In this document: piece after piece, positions 25,120 to 34,595 of the stretch | How the letters are laid out: each line of letters opens with the position of its first letter | How positions within the stretch are numbered: the first letter of the stretch is position 1 | Source of the DNA: an uncultured Pseudomonadales bacterium | Lineage (GTDB): Bacteria; Pseudomonadota; Gammaproteobacteria; Pseudomonadales; Azotimanducaceae | Reading direction: 5' to 3' | Length of the DNA: 63,327 bases | NCBI GenBank assembly: GCA_937921865.1 | Contig: CAKZWF010000040.1 | Coordinates: forward strand, 1-63,327 | The notes under the pieces: model-generated | What the model was told of the DNA's origin: nothing | Databases searched by the model: none | The model's input: only the letters and a program-made list of their open reading frames with translations | Position numbers and translations under genes: made by a program

Positions 25120-26052
25120 ATGAGCGAATCACCCTTCTGGTTTCAGCGCGCGCTGGACACCCCATCAACACCCGGCGACGTGGAAGTTGCAGGCGCCAAT
25201 ATCCACTTCGAGACCTGGGGCGAAGTTGGCAACCCGGGCATTGCATTGATCCATGGCAGCAATGCCCACCTGGAGTGGTGGAGATTTGTTGCGCCATTTT
25301 TAGCGGATCAATTCCGGGTCGTCGCGCTGGATTCGTCCGGCAACGGCGACAGCGGCTGGCGCGAAAAATACACCGGCGAACTGCTTGCAGCCGAGGTCAT
25401 CGCAGTCTGCGAAGCGGCTGAACTTGGTCCCAAACCGGTGATCGCCGGGCATAGTTTCGGCGGCTTTACCGTACTGGAAACAGGTCATTTTCATGGCAGC
25501 AGTCTCGGTGGGATCATCTTCCTGGACTTCACCGTCGCGCCCCCGGAGCAATATATGGAATGGGGTATGCGGGCAGAGCGCGAAGGTGTGGCACCAAGCC
25601 GAGGCACCCGTGTCTACGAAGACAAAGCGGTCGCGCTGGGTCGCTTCCGCTATGTACCCGAACAGCCCGTGGTGCATCCTGCGGTACGCGACTACATTGC
25701 GGAAAAAAGCCTGCGCGAAGTCGAAGGCGGCTGGACCTGGAAATTCGATCCTTGTCTGTTCGACTATCTGGAAATGGGCATCGATCAACAGGATAAGTTT
25801 GCCCGCCTGCCCTGCCGCTCCGCGGTGATCCTCGGCGAGGACAGTCAGGACGAAGGGGCATTTTTTGCCCAGAACATGTCGGATATCACCGCGGGCAAAC
25901 TGCCGGTGTTCAAAATTCCCGGCACCTATCACCACCTGACGTTTGATGAGCCATTGGCGGTCGCGATGGCGATGAAAGCTCTTTGCCTGGACTGGCTGCG
26001 TGAAGACGGTGCTGAAAAAATGGCCGCGGCACTGCAGACGACACTGGATTAG
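25120..26052 (+). CDS. Alpha/beta-fold hydrolase
   Basis: This 310-residue hydrolase carries the nucleophile elbow GHSFGG (110-115, S112). The oxyanion-hole HGSN is at 45-48 and a C-terminal PGTYHHLTFD supplies a candidate catalytic histidine. The layout resembles epoxide hydrolase/esterase-type enzymes without an identifiable specific substrate. The open frame extends upstream to 24943. I chose the ATG at 25120 because the hydrolase fold begins there and the extra segment overlaps the divergent monooxygenase gene. The intergenic region before it (24962-25119) is the shared divergent promoter. It may act with the adjacent monooxygenase. The stop immediately precedes the convergent MFS gene stop. 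Confidence 0.88.
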   Translation: MSESPFWFQRALDTPSTPGDVEVAGANIHFETWGEVGNPGIALIHGSNAHLEWWRFVAPFLADQFRVVALDSSGNGDSGWREKYTGELLAAEVIAVCEAAELGPKPVIAGHSFGGFTVLETGHFHGSSLGGIIFLDFTVAPPEQYMEWGMRAEREGVAPSRGTRVYEDKAVALGRFRYVPEQPVVHPAVRDYIAEKSLREVEGGWTWKFDPCLFDYLEMGIDQQDKFARLPCRSAVILGEDSQDEGAFFAQNMSDITAGKLPVFKIPGTYHHLTFDEPLAVAMAMKALCLDWLREDGAEKMAAALQTTLD

Positions 26053-27315
26053 TCAGCCGGTTGAATCAACCGGCCTCTCACGCAGCGAACTGATCAGTTC
26101 CGCGTGAGCAGACTCATCAAGGCGATAGCAACGGGCCGCAACAATCATCACAACCATGATGGCCGCAGGTGCCAGAGTCATCAGGTTGTGGATGGCTCGC
26201 AGCGAAGCTTCCGACTGGTCCGTGTTGGCAACGTAACCGGCCACCGCCAGCGCGCCAGCCACGCCCGCCCCGCCTAACGCTTTTGCCAGTTTCTGAAAGA
26301 AGCTGGCAAACGAAAAGATGGCGCCATCAGCTCGCAGGCCGAGTTTCCACTGGGCGTATTCAACCGTATCCGGAATCATCGCCCAGCCCAGCACCGCAAT
26401 CGGTGTGCCACCGAGCGCCACCACGCAGGACCAGAAGAAAATCCAGGGAATGGCATCGTAGGGTGTGAAGTAAAGACCAAGGCAACCCAGGATAGTGACA
26501 ATGGCCCCCGCCACAATGCCCCCGGCTTTGCCCAGCTTCCCGGCAAGCTTCGGCACCGCCAGCAGACCGACAAACATGATCGGGAACGTGATTCCGAAAA
26601 AGGCAGCAATCAGGTCTTCACGGCCGAGGTTGTATTTGAAGTAGTAGAGGGTCACGGTCTGGCGCACGGTAAAAGACAACATGCCGCAGGTGAACAGCAC
26701 AATCACAATCAGCAGCGGCGGATTGGCATAGACGGCCTTCAGGCTGTCCGAGAACGACAACTGCTGAGACGCCGGCGGACGTATGCGTTCTTTTGTGCTG
26801 GCAAAGGTCAGCGCCAGCAGCCCGGTGGCCACCACAGCAAATATCACCATCGCCGCCTGAAAACCCGCAGCGGGTGTTTCAAAGATGCCCACCAGCGGCA
26901 GCATGCCCACCGAAATCACGTAGCCCCCGGCAAACGCAAAGGCCATGCGGATGGTCGACAGCAATGTGCGTTCGTGGTGATCGTCGGTCAGCGACGCGGT
27001 AAGTGCGGAATAAGGAATCGACACCACCGTGTAGACGACGCCGAAACCGACATAGGTCAGATAAGCCCAGACCAGCTTCCCGGATTCAGCAAGATCCGGA
27101 ACGGTAAACGTGAGAATGGAAACCAACGCCAGTGGCACTGCCCCCAGCAGAAGGTAAGGTCGCAGCCTGCCCCAGCGGCTGCTGGTGCGTTCCGCAATCA
27201 TGCCCATCATCGGATCGGTGATCGCATCAACAATCCGGGCCACCAGAAACACCCCGCCCGCGGCGGCGGCGGACAGTCCGAACACGTCAGTGTAGAAATA
27301 CAGCAGGTAGGTCAT
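26053..27315 (-). CDS. MFS_2 (GPH-type) transporter, start uncertain
   Basis: This is a transporter of the glycoside-pentoside-hexuronide:cation symporter type, with about 12 membrane segments. It carries the family motif around DAITDPMMGMIAERTSSRWGR (near residues 30-50) and a conserved PYSALTASLTDDHHERT. The ATG at 27315 gives 420 residues but falls inside the first membrane helix. In the same frame upstream, TARQRIGYGVGDFGINLYF is plainly homologous to the usual MFS_2 N-terminus. That stretch has no ATG, GTG or TTG. Candidate starts are CTG at 27384 or CTG at 27405, the latter overlapping the CaiB gene stop. The true protein is therefore probably about 30 residues longer. It is the last gene after the amidohydrolase and CoA transferase and probably imports their substrate. 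Confidence 0.85.
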   Translation of the reverse strand: MTYLLYFYTDVFGLSAAAAGGVFLVARIVDAITDPMMGMIAERTSSRWGRLRPYLLLGAVPLALVSILTFTVPDLAESGKLVWAYLTYVGFGVVYTVVSIPYSALTASLTDDHHERTLLSTIRMAFAFAGGYVISVGMLPLVGIFETPAAGFQAAMVIFAVVATGLLALTFASTKERIRPPASQQLSFSDSLKAVYANPPLLIVIVLFTCGMLSFTVRQTVTLYYFKYNLGREDLIAAFFGITFPIMFVGLLAVPKLAGKLGKAGGIVAGAIVTILGCLGLYFTPYDAIPWIFFWSCVVALGGTPIAVLGWAMIPDTVEYAQWKLGLRADGAIFSFASFFQKLAKALGGAGVAGALAVAGYVANTDQSEASLRAIHNLMTLAPAAIMVVMIVAARCYRLDESAHAELISSLRERPVDSTG

Positions 27316-27401
27316 CGCCGAGATGAAATAGAGATTGATCCCGAAGTCACCTACCCCATAGCCAATGCGCTGCCGGGCGGTCAGCGCAGTGTCTGAACTA
27401 T

Positions 27402-28589
27402 TCAGATCACACCGCGTTCGCGCAGGCCGGCGATCTCGTCAGCTGCCAGGCCAAGCTCAGCAAGAACAGCTTGCGAATCCGCTCCGGGATCGGGTGCGGC
27501 ATGGGTGAAACGCTCGGGTTGCTCAAATGCCGACAGATTGATCGGGGAGCGGATCAGCGGCAGGTCGCCAAGCTCCGGATGCGCAGCCGGCAAAGCCATA
27601 TTCAGGTACCTGACCTGCTCATTTTCAAAGGCTTCGCCAATGTTATTGATCGGACCGCACGGCACGCCTACCGCGTTGAGTTTTTCCACCAGATCCGCGG
27701 TGGTATGCATCCGCGTAAGAGCGTTGATGTCGGCTTTCAGAGCCTCCTTCAGCGCGGCTCGATCCCGCCCGGAAAGATACTCAGGCCGCGCAAACAGCTC
27801 GTCGGCTGACAAGGCATCACACAGCCGCTGCCAAAGCCTCTGGCCGGGTGCCGCAATATTCACCAGCCCGTCTGCCGACTCAAAAGTACCCATCGGCACC
27901 TGATAGGGATGATCGTTACCTTGAGACTCGGGGACTTCTCCCGCCATCGTGTAGCGCGCACCCTGAAAATCGAGTTTGTTCATCATCGCTTCGAGCAAAG
28001 ACGTGTGCACCCACTGTCCTTCGCCGGTCCGCTCCCGATGCAGCAGCGCCAGCAGGATGCCCTGACCTAAAAACATACCCGCTGAAGTGTCACTGATGGC
28101 AATGCCGACGCGCATCGGCCCGCCACCGGGCTCACCGGTGACAGACATCAGGCCGGAAAGTCCCTGAACAATCTGATCCACACCGGCCCGCTCGCCGTAG
28201 GGTCCCGATTGACCAAAACCGGAAATGCTTGCGTAGATAATTTCAGGATTGACCGCTTTAACCGACTCGTAATCGATGCCGAGGCGGTGTTTTACCTCGG
28301 CTTTGAAGTTTTCCACGATGACATCCGCCTCTTCAACCAGGCGCATGAACACCGCCAGACCATCCTGGTCTTTGAGATTCAGTGTCAGCGAGCGCTTGTT
28401 GCGATGCAGGTTCTGTTCGTCCGGGCCCCGCCTTGCGCCGGTGACACCGTTACCAGCAGTCGCAGGTTGCTCAATCTTGATGACATCGGCGCCCCAGTCC
28501 GAGAGCAGACGGACCGCCGCGGGGCCAGCCCGGGCGTGGGTCAGATCGAGAACGCGAACATGGGCCAGCGGACCTTCGCGTGTGGTCAT
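27402..28589 (-). CDS. CaiB/BaiF family CoA transferase
   Basis: This 395-residue class III CoA transferase moves CoA between carboxylic acids. The N-terminus has VRVLDLTHARAGPAAVRLLSDWGADVIKIE form (about 9-38), followed by NKRSLTLNLKD and a conserved ADVIVENFKAEV. ISGFGQSGPYGERAGVD is around 120-136. The catalytic Asp is expected in the segment near 165-170, where GIAISDTSAG provides D. It overlaps the amidohydrolase stop by four bases (ATGA) and is followed directly by the MFS gene, so the three form one operon. The family spans formyl-, carnitine-, succinyl- and bile-acid-CoA transferases; the substrate here is unknown. Confidence 0.93.
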   Translation of the reverse strand: MTTREGPLAHVRVLDLTHARAGPAAVRLLSDWGADVIKIEQPATAGNGVTGARRGPDEQNLHRNKRSLTLNLKDQDGLAVFMRLVEEADVIVENFKAEVKHRLGIDYESVKAVNPEIIYASISGFGQSGPYGERAGVDQIVQGLSGLMSVTGEPGGGPMRVGIAISDTSAGMFLGQGILLALLHRERTGEGQWVHTSLLEAMMNKLDFQGARYTMAGEVPESQGNDHPYQVPMGTFESADGLVNIAAPGQRLWQRLCDALSADELFARPEYLSGRDRAALKEALKADINALTRMHTTADLVEKLNAVGVPCGPINNIGEAFENEQVRYLNMALPAAHPELGDLPLIRSPINLSAFEQPERFTHAAPDPGADSQAVLAELGLAADEIAGLRERGVI

Positions 28590-30292
28590 TGCGCGCCGCG
28601 AATCAATCTGCCTGGCAGCGCTGTGGTGGCCTCGCCATTACGGTAAGTCACTTCACCGCTGACAATGGTCGCCAGATAGCCTTCCGCACGCTGCTGCAGT
28701 CGAGCGCCACCTGCCGGCAGATCGTGAACAATTTCAGGGGTAGTTAACTGCAGATTGTCGAAGTCGATCAGATTCAGATCCGCCTTTTTCCCCGGTGCCA
28801 CCAGACCCCGGTCAGTCAGGCCGACCGCCAGTGCGGTGTCTCGAGACTGACTCTTGACCAGCGTCGGCAGCGCAATGCGTTCACCCCTGGTTCGGTCTCT
28901 GCCCCAGTGGGTCAGCAGCGTGGTAACAAAGCTGGCGTCGCAGATGATGCCGACATGGGCACCACCATCGCCGAGACCCATCACCGTGTCCGGATGCAGA
29001 ATCATTTCCCGACAGCAGTCGAGATTGTCGTCTGCATAGTTCGCAAACGGTGTATAGAGAATCTGCTTGCCGTCATTTTCTAACATCAGGTCATAAGCCA
29101 GATCCCAGGCATCCCGACCCGTGCGGGCGGCAAGCGCTGCCACACTGTCTTCGGGCGCAGGCTCATAGTTCGGCGGATCTCCCAGCACCCAGAGTTTTTC
29201 GCCGTCGCGCATCATCGAAAACAGCCGTTGGAAACCGGCTCCCACGGCTTCCGCGAGGATTCTGGCTTTGCGCTCGGGATCCCGCAACGCCGCCAGCCGA
29301 TCGGCCATCGGCAGACCCGCCACCTCATGGAAAGAGGGCCGGGTGGTAAACGGGTTCAGACTGGTGGTCAGGCCGAGCACAATACCGATAGGCCGGGGTG
29401 CTACCTGGCCACGCATCACCAGGCCGGAAGCACTGGCAGATTCGATCCTGCCGAGCACTTTACGCCAGCCATGGGGGCTCAGCCCCTGGGCCAGCGAAAT
29501 CGACATGGGCCGACCGCTGGCGGCCACCATCTGTTCCAGCATCGAAAACTCATGGTCCAGATCTTCGAAGTCAGAGATCATTTCCATCACACCGGTACCG
29601 GCAGATTTCATACCGTCGGCGATGCCCAGCAGCTCATCCAGCTCAGCTTTCAGCGACGGCGTGGGTGCGCCTTTGGAACTGCGATGATTGAGTGTGCGGG
29701 ATGACGAGAAACCCAGTGCACCGGCAGTAATCGCCTCAGCAGTGAGTCTGCGCATCAACGCCACGTCGTCAGCCGTTGCCGCTTCGCGATCCGCACCGCG
29801 CTGACCCATCACATAGACGCGCAATGCACCGTGCGGCAGCTGAGTGCCGACATCCATATCGAACTGGCGCTCGGCCAGATAGTCCAGATATTCCGGGAAG
29901 CTCTCCCAGGCCCAGGGCACACCTTCCTGCAGCACAGCGCCGGGAATATCTTCTACTCCCTCCATGAGCTCGACCAGCAGTTCATGGTCAGTGGGTTTAA
30001 CCGGCGCAAAGCCAACGCCGCAATTACCCACCACGACGCTGGTGACACCATGATGGCTGGAGGGTGACAGTCGGTTCGCCCAGGTCGCCTGACCGTCATA
30101 GTGGGTGTGGATATCGACAAAACCGGGGGTAACAAGCGCGCCAGCGGCATCCAGTTCCTGATGACCACTGCCAGTGACGCTGCCGACCTCGACAATGGTG
30201 CTTCCGGACACCGCCACATCGGCGCTGAACGGCTCACCGCCACTTCCGTCAATTACCGTGCCCCCGCGAATCACAAGATCGTATTCGGCCAT
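28586..30292 (-). CDS. N-acyl-D-amino-acid deacylase family amidohydrolase
   Basis: This 568-residue metal-dependent amidohydrolase of the D-aminoacylase group has an N-terminal beta-sandwich [15 protein letters not shown] (5-19). The metal motif [13 protein letters not shown] is at 56-68 (H62, H64), with [13 protein letters not shown] near 88-100 (conserved Cys) and a C-terminal [18 protein letters not shown] chose the ATG at 30292 because a GGGAGCAG ribosome site lies just upstream; the longer frame to 30337 lacks support. It begins the three-gene operon with the CoA transferase (ATGA overlap) and MFS carrier. Many family members act on cyclic or acylated amides other than D-amino acids, so the catabolic substrate is open. 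It diverges from the carboxylesterase gene. Confidence 0.92.
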   Translation of the reverse strand: MAEYDLVIRGGTVIDGSGGEPFSADVAVSGSTIVEVGSVTGSGHQELDAAGALVTPGFVDIHTHYDGQATWANRLSPSSHHGVTSVVVGNCGVGFAPVKPTDHELLVELMEGVEDIPGAVLQEGVPWAWESFPEYLDYLAERQFDMDVGTQLPHGALRVYVMGQRGADREAATADDVALMRRLTAEAITAGALGFSSSRTLNHRSSKGAPTPSLKAELDELLGIADGMKSAGTGVMEMISDFEDLDHEFSMLEQMVAASGRPMSISLAQGLSPHGWRKVLGRIESASASGLVMRGQVAPRPIGIVLGLTTSLNPFTTRPSFHEVAGLPMADRLAALRDPERKARILAEAVGAGFQRLFSMMRDGEKLWVLGDPPNYEPAPEDSVAALAARTGRDAWDLAYDLMLENDGKQILYTPFANYADDNLDCCREMILHPDTVMGLGDGGAHVGIICDASFVTTLLTHWGRDRTRGERIALPTLVKSQSRDTALAVGLTDRGLVAPGKKADLNLIDFDNLQLTTPEIVHDLPAGGARLQQRAEGYLATIVSGEVTYRNGEATTALPGRLIRGAQ

Positions 30293-30423
30293 GTCTGCTG
30301 CTCCCCATTTTCCAACGCCGCGAAGATTGTCGCACATGGCTTGTTGATGTCTACAATAGCCCTCCCCGGCAAAAGTCGGCGGAAACTGACCCGAACCGCC
30401 CGCATATAGAGAGCCCAGGCACC

Positions 30424-32232
30424 ATGCAAAAAATCGCCATCGCGCTGATTATCCTGTCACTGCTGGTCATCGCATTTTTCACGCTCAGACCAGGTGAAGA
30501 ACCACCACCGCCGCCACCAACTGCTGATCTGGTCACGCTGCGGGCCACCACGGCCGGTGATGTGGTCGGATTCATCGACCGGTTTGGCGCCAGAGCCTGG
30601 AAAGGCATCCCGTTCGCAGCCGCTCCCGAAGGCGAACTGCGCTGGCGGGCACCACAACCACCGGCTGCCTGGACAGGCACCCGGGAAGCCCTGGTTGCCG
30701 GCGATATGTGCCCGCAGATGAAATCCCTGTTGAGTGGTGATGCGGGCGACCCCGACAGCGCTATCGCCGGAGTTGAAGACTGTCTGTATCTGAACGTCTG
30801 GTCGCCAAGCAACGCCAGCAGACTGCCGGTGATGTTCTGGATTCACGGCGGTGGCAATTCAATCGGTGAAGGCAGTCCCTACAACGGCTCAGCGCTGGCG
30901 ACCCGTCAAGATGTAGTGGTTGTCACCATAAATTACCGAATGGGTCCTTTCGGCTGGTTTGCTCATTCTGAGCTGAACCGGGGCAACCCGCTCGACGATT
31001 CCGGCAACTACGGCACGCTCGACGTAATTTTTGCTCTGGAGTGGGTGCGCGACAACATCAGAAACTTTGGCGGCGACCCGAACAACGTCACCGTGTTCGG
31101 TGAATCAGCCGGGGCCTACAATACTCTGGCGATGATGGCTTCGCCGCTGGCGGAAGGTCTGTTCCATCGCGCCATTGTCCAGAGCGGTGGATTTCAAACG
31201 ACCTCGATGGGCCGCGCGGGCAACTATGCCAGCGACGGCGGCCATCCGATGAGCGCAAAGGAAATCACCGCGGCGCTGCTGGTGGCTGACGGCACCGTTG
31301 CCGACGCGGAATCTGCACGCGCCTATCAGAGCGACCTGGGCAGCTCGCGGCTGCGTCAGTATCTCTATGAAAAAACGCCCGAAGAGATCTTTGCACTGTT
31401 CGACGGCGGCGGCTTCGGCATGATCAACGTGCCGGACAACTTCGGTGACGGCCACGTGCTGCCGGATATGACCACCGAAGCCATCTTCTCCTCCGCGGAG
31501 AATCACAACATGGTGCCGGTGATACTCGGCACCAATCGCGATGAACCGTCGCTGTTCATGGTCCGCTCACCCGCTTACGTGGAAAACTTCCTGGGTATAT
31601 TCCCCAGCCTGATAGATGAAGACCAGTATCTGCGCGCGGTAAAATACGGTGCTCTGTCCTGGAAGGAACGCGGCGTCGACAGTCTCGCCAACTACATGAC
31701 CGCAGCCGGCAACCCTGACGTCTACACCTATCGCTTCGACTGGGACGAAGAAGGCTCAATTATGGGCTACGACCTGAGTGTCGCCCTCGGTGCTGCCCAT
31801 GGCCTGGAGATTCCATTTGTGTTCGGTGATTTCGACGGTGGCCTGGGCCTTGGTTATCTCTATGAAGACAGCCCCGGCAAAGCGGCGCTGGCAGCCAGTA
31901 TGATGTCCTACTGGACCCAGTTTGCGACCACGGGCAACCCTGGCACCGGCCGGGACAGCAACGAAGTGCCCTGGCTGTCCTGGGGCAGCAACGGCCAACG
32001 TTCGATCCTGCTGGATACCGTCGAAGACCAAGGCATCCGCATGAGTGACGAAGAAGTCACCCTCGCCGGCATCAAAGCGGCACTCGCCAGTGATCCGGCC
32101 ATTACCGAGCCGCAGGAGCGCTGCCGGCTCTACCTGTCGTCTTTTGGTCGGGATCTCGATCGAGCCGAATACGACAGCTTCGGCCCCGAAGGTTGCGCGC
32201 AGTTCGATCCGGAAGCGTTACGCATGTTCTAA
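30424..32232 (+). CDS. Type B carboxylesterase, membrane-anchored or secreted
   Basis: This 602-residue serine esterase has a hydrophobic N-terminal segment (2-20) and a proline-rich linker, which place it at the membrane or outside. The carboxylesterase B signature EDCLYLNVW is at 118-126, oxyanion HGGG at 141-144, and the nucleophile in FGESAGAYNTL (S228). A conserved IVQSGG follows. The acidic and His members are probably in GTNRDEP (around 360) and GLGAAHGLEIPFVFG (around 455-469, H near 460). Length is typical (about 500-600). It stands alone, downstream of a divergent promoter shared with the D-aminoacylase-like gene. It probably hydrolyses carboxylic esters; no specific substrate can be named. 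Confidence 0.92.
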   Translation: MQKIAIALIILSLLVIAFFTLRPGEEPPPPPPTADLVTLRATTAGDVVGFIDRFGARAWKGIPFAAAPEGELRWRAPQPPAAWTGTREALVAGDMCPQMKSLLSGDAGDPDSAIAGVEDCLYLNVWSPSNASRLPVMFWIHGGGNSIGEGSPYNGSALATRQDVVVVTINYRMGPFGWFAHSELNRGNPLDDSGNYGTLDVIFALEWVRDNIRNFGGDPNNVTVFGESAGAYNTLAMMASPLAEGLFHRAIVQSGGFQTTSMGRAGNYASDGGHPMSAKEITAALLVADGTVADAESARAYQSDLGSSRLRQYLYEKTPEEIFALFDGGGFGMINVPDNFGDGHVLPDMTTEAIFSSAENHNMVPVILGTNRDEPSLFMVRSPAYVENFLGIFPSLIDEDQYLRAVKYGALSWKERGVDSLANYMTAAGNPDVYTYRFDWDEEGSIMGYDLSVALGAAHGLEIPFVFGDFDGGLGLGYLYEDSPGKAALAASMMSYWTQFATTGNPGTGRDSNEVPWLSWGSNGQRSILLDTVEDQGIRMSDEEVTLAGIKAALASDPAITEPQERCRLYLSSFGRDLDRAEYDSFGPEGCAQFDPEALRMF

Positions 32233-32313
32233 AAGCTTCAACTGTCAGATTGAGGCGTCTGTTGTCGCTTGAAAGGCGTCAGCCTTCCTGCTGTTGCAAA
32301 GCAGTGTAGTGGT

Positions 32314-32339
32314 GTTATAGTCAACCAACACAGTATAAC
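32314..32339. promoter_or_regulatory. Candidate operator for the GntR/YtrA regulator
   Basis: GTTATA at 32314-32319 and TATAAC at 32334-32339 form an inverted repeat with a 14-base spacer, 26 bases before the gntR ATG. YtrA-type regulators bind palindromes of this AT-rich sort close to their own promoter. Site geometry is seen; binding is inferred. Confidence 0.5.
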
Positions 32340-32364
32340 AGTAAGTGCTGCAAGCAACCCGATC

Positions 32365-32718
32365 ATGACGGACTGGCAGGAACACGAACCCATATATCAC
32401 CAGCTGGCACAGCTGGTGATAGAACAGATCATCCGCGGCTCCCTAACCGAAGGTGAAGCGGTGCCATCAGTGCGCCAGGTGGCCGCCCAGGAGCGCATCA
32501 ACCCACTCACCGTCAGCCGCGCCTACCAGATGCTCGCCGACGATGGGCTGCTGGAAAAGCGCCGCGGCGTCGGCATGTTTGTCGCACCTGGCGCACGCTC
32601 AGCCACACTTGCCGGTGAGCGGCAACGATTTCTGGACCACGAATGGCCGCAGCTGCTGGCACGCATTCGCCTGCTGGGATTGAACCTTGAAGAGCTGATG
32701 AACGGAGAAGCCGGATGA
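32365..32718 (+). CDS. GntR-family regulator, YtrA subfamily
   Basis: This is a 117-residue repressor with a winged HTH and a short C-terminal tail. The segment EPIYHQLAQLVIEQIIRGSL (about 7-26) and SVRQVAAQERINPLTVSRAY (about 36-55) give the GntR HTH. EKRRGVGMFV is the wing. The lack of a large effector domain puts it in the YtrA group, which regulates adjacent ABC transporters. I chose the ATG at 32365; an earlier in-frame start at 32269 would run through the palindrome and promoter. Its end overlaps the ABC ATPase start by four bases (ATGA). It probably represses its own operon through the palindrome at 32314-32339. Confidence 0.93.
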   Translation: MTDWQEHEPIYHQLAQLVIEQIIRGSLTEGEAVPSVRQVAAQERINPLTVSRAYQMLADDGLLEKRRGVGMFVAPGARSATLAGERQRFLDHEWPQLLARIRLLGLNLEELMNGEAG

Positions 32719-33569
32719 ATGTGATTGATGCCCAGGGGCTTCACAAGCGCTACGGCGATACTCACGCCCTTGCCGGATTCGATCTGCAGGTGGCACCCGG
32801 TCGGATAGTTGGTCTGATCGGGCCAAACGGCTCCGGAAAAACCACGACCATCAAAGCGCTGCTCGGGCTTACCCGGCCTGATGCCGGCTCGCTGAGCGTG
32901 CTTGGTGTCAATCCGCAGCAGCAGCGTGCCGAATTGATGGCACGCACTGCCTATATTGCCGACACCGGAATTCTGCCCGGCTGGATGAAGGTGGCTGACC
33001 TGATCGATTTTGTTGCCGGAGTGCACACAGGTTTCGATCGACCGCTGGCCGAACGCACGCTGGCCAGCACCGATATCCGGCTCAACAAGAAAGTCAAAAC
33101 CCTGTCCAAAGGTATGCACGTGCAGCTGCATCTGGCCCTGATCCTGGCCATTCATGCCGAACTGCTGATTCTCGACGAGCCGACGCTCGGCCTGGACATT
33201 CTTTACCGACAGCGGTTTTACGACGCGCTGCTCAACGACTATATGGACGGTGAACGCAGCATTGTCGTGACCACTCATGAAGTGCGGGAAATTGAACACA
33301 TTCTCACCGATGTGGTGTTCATTCATCACGGCCGTCAGATTCTGAGCCTGGATATGGACACAATAGGCGAGGAATTCAGCAAAGTGCTCGTTCAGCCTGA
33401 TCAGGCCGAAAGCGCGCGGGCGCTTACGCCGCTGAGTGAACGGCCGTCATTAAAAGGTATCGAATACATTTTCCGACACGCCGCCCTGAAAGATCTGCAG
33501 CATCTTGGCGAGATCAGTCGACCCAACCTGGCAGAACTCTTTGTTGCCCTGCTCGGAGATGAGGCATGA
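32715..33569 (+). CDS. ABC transporter ATP-binding protein
   Basis: This is a 284-residue ATPase. Walker A GPNGSGKTT is at 36-44. The signature LSKGMHVQL is at 130-138, with Met replacing the usual Gln or Glu after LSxG. Walker B LLILDEPTLGLD is at 150-161. The switch histidine is in VTTHEVREIEHI (about 193-204). A C-terminal extension of about 70 residues lacks homology I can name, as in YtrB and BcrA-like ATPases. It overlaps both the regulator and the permease by four bases, so the operon gntR-ATPase-permease is translationally coupled. Such systems usually export peptides or lipids, or sense cell-envelope stress; the substrate is unknown. Confidence 0.95.
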   Translation: MNVIDAQGLHKRYGDTHALAGFDLQVAPGRIVGLIGPNGSGKTTTIKALLGLTRPDAGSLSVLGVNPQQQRAELMARTAYIADTGILPGWMKVADLIDFVAGVHTGFDRPLAERTLASTDIRLNKKVKTLSKGMHVQLHLALILAIHAELLILDEPTLGLDILYRQRFYDALLNDYMDGERSIVVTTHEVREIEHILTDVVFIHHGRQILSLDMDTIGEEFSKVLVQPDQAESARALTPLSERPSLKGIEYIFRHAALKDLQHLGEISRPNLAELFVALLGDEA

Positions 33570-34516
33570 AGACATTTGCAGCACTACTGAAAAGGGAGTG
33601 GCTGGAAGCACGCTTCACTTATCTGGCGGCAACGCTCGGACTCATTGCATTGGTCACCCTGTTCGGCACGCTGGCCACTCTGGTGGCAACCCTGTCAGAC
33701 GGTGGCGTTGTCGTGGTCATAGAACGTATGGACGAAGCCGGTAACACCGAGCGCCACGAGCGCATCAGCGACACAATGACCACGGTGGCGGACTTCTCCA
33801 GCTGGACCAATCGGGAACTGGAATCCCGCCTAGGGAAATTGCGCACCACAATTGCCGCGGGTTTCCACTCCACCTACTTTCTACTGCTGGTGTTTATTCT
33901 GCTCGGCTGCGTTTTCGATCACCGCCGCGATCGCAGCGTGCTGTTCTGGAAATCGATGCCCACCAGCGATCATCTGACCATTCTCAGCAAACTGGTGACG
34001 CCGGTATGGCTGGTACCGTTGCTGGTTGTGGCCGCGATGGCGGTGTCCTGGATATTGCTGCTGGGTCTGCTCAGCGCGATCACCTTAAGCAGCGACCTCG
34101 GCAGCGTGACCAGACTCTGGGCCCACAGCGGTATCGCCAGCGGTATCCTTCAGGAACTGGTTGGTTACGCGATTCAGGGCTTATGGAGCCTGCCGCTGTT
34201 TGCCTGGCTGATCTTCATCTCTGCGAGCGTGTCCCGCCTGCCGCTGGTCTGGGCGATTGTGATCCCGGTGATTCCGATCATCAGTGAACGTATCGTGCTC
34301 GGTTCCAACGTGATCGGCGGTTTTCTGCTCCGGCACCTGGAGTTCGCCGCCCTGCCCAGATTGCTGCCCAGCGACGATCGCCGGACCATGATGGTTCAAT
34401 CGGTTGGCGATCAACTGTCGTTGCTGCTCTCCGGAGATCTGTGGCTGGGCGTTGCCCTGGGTGTCGCATTACTAGCCGGCGCGGTCTGGTTCTATCGTCG
34501 CAACAACGAGTTATAG
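33566..34516 (+). CDS. ABC transporter permease
   Basis: This 316-residue membrane protein has an N-terminal helix (about 18-45) and a large, probably extracytoplasmic, polar loop (about 50-95). Five further helices lie between about 100 and 312. The sequence KTFAALLKREWLEARFTYLAAT at the start is typical of ABC-2-type permeases, in which a cytoplasmic amphipathic segment precedes the first helix. FWKSMPTSDHLTILSKL (about 131-147) is a cytoplasmic loop likely to contact the ATPase. It overlaps the ATPase gene by four bases and closes the GntR operon. Assignment as the membrane partner is secure from context; the substrate is unknown. Confidence 0.9.
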   Translation: MKTFAALLKREWLEARFTYLAATLGLIALVTLFGTLATLVATLSDGGVVVVIERMDEAGNTERHERISDTMTTVADFSSWTNRELESRLGKLRTTIAAGFHSTYFLLLVFILLGCVFDHRRDRSVLFWKSMPTSDHLTILSKLVTPVWLVPLLVVAAMAVSWILLLGLLSAITLSSDLGSVTRLWAHSGIASGILQELVGYAIQGLWSLPLFAWLIFISASVSRLPLVWAIVIPVIPIISERIVLGSNVIGGFLLRHLEFAALPRLLPSDDRRTMMVQSVGDQLSLLLSGDLWLGVALGVALLAGAVWFYRRNNEL

Positions 34517-34595
34517 ACTCGTAAGCTAACGCGCCGCGCTGGCTGCTCATCGCAGATCTGTTATACCCTCCTTCAGGAGATCGCTGGAGGCAGAC

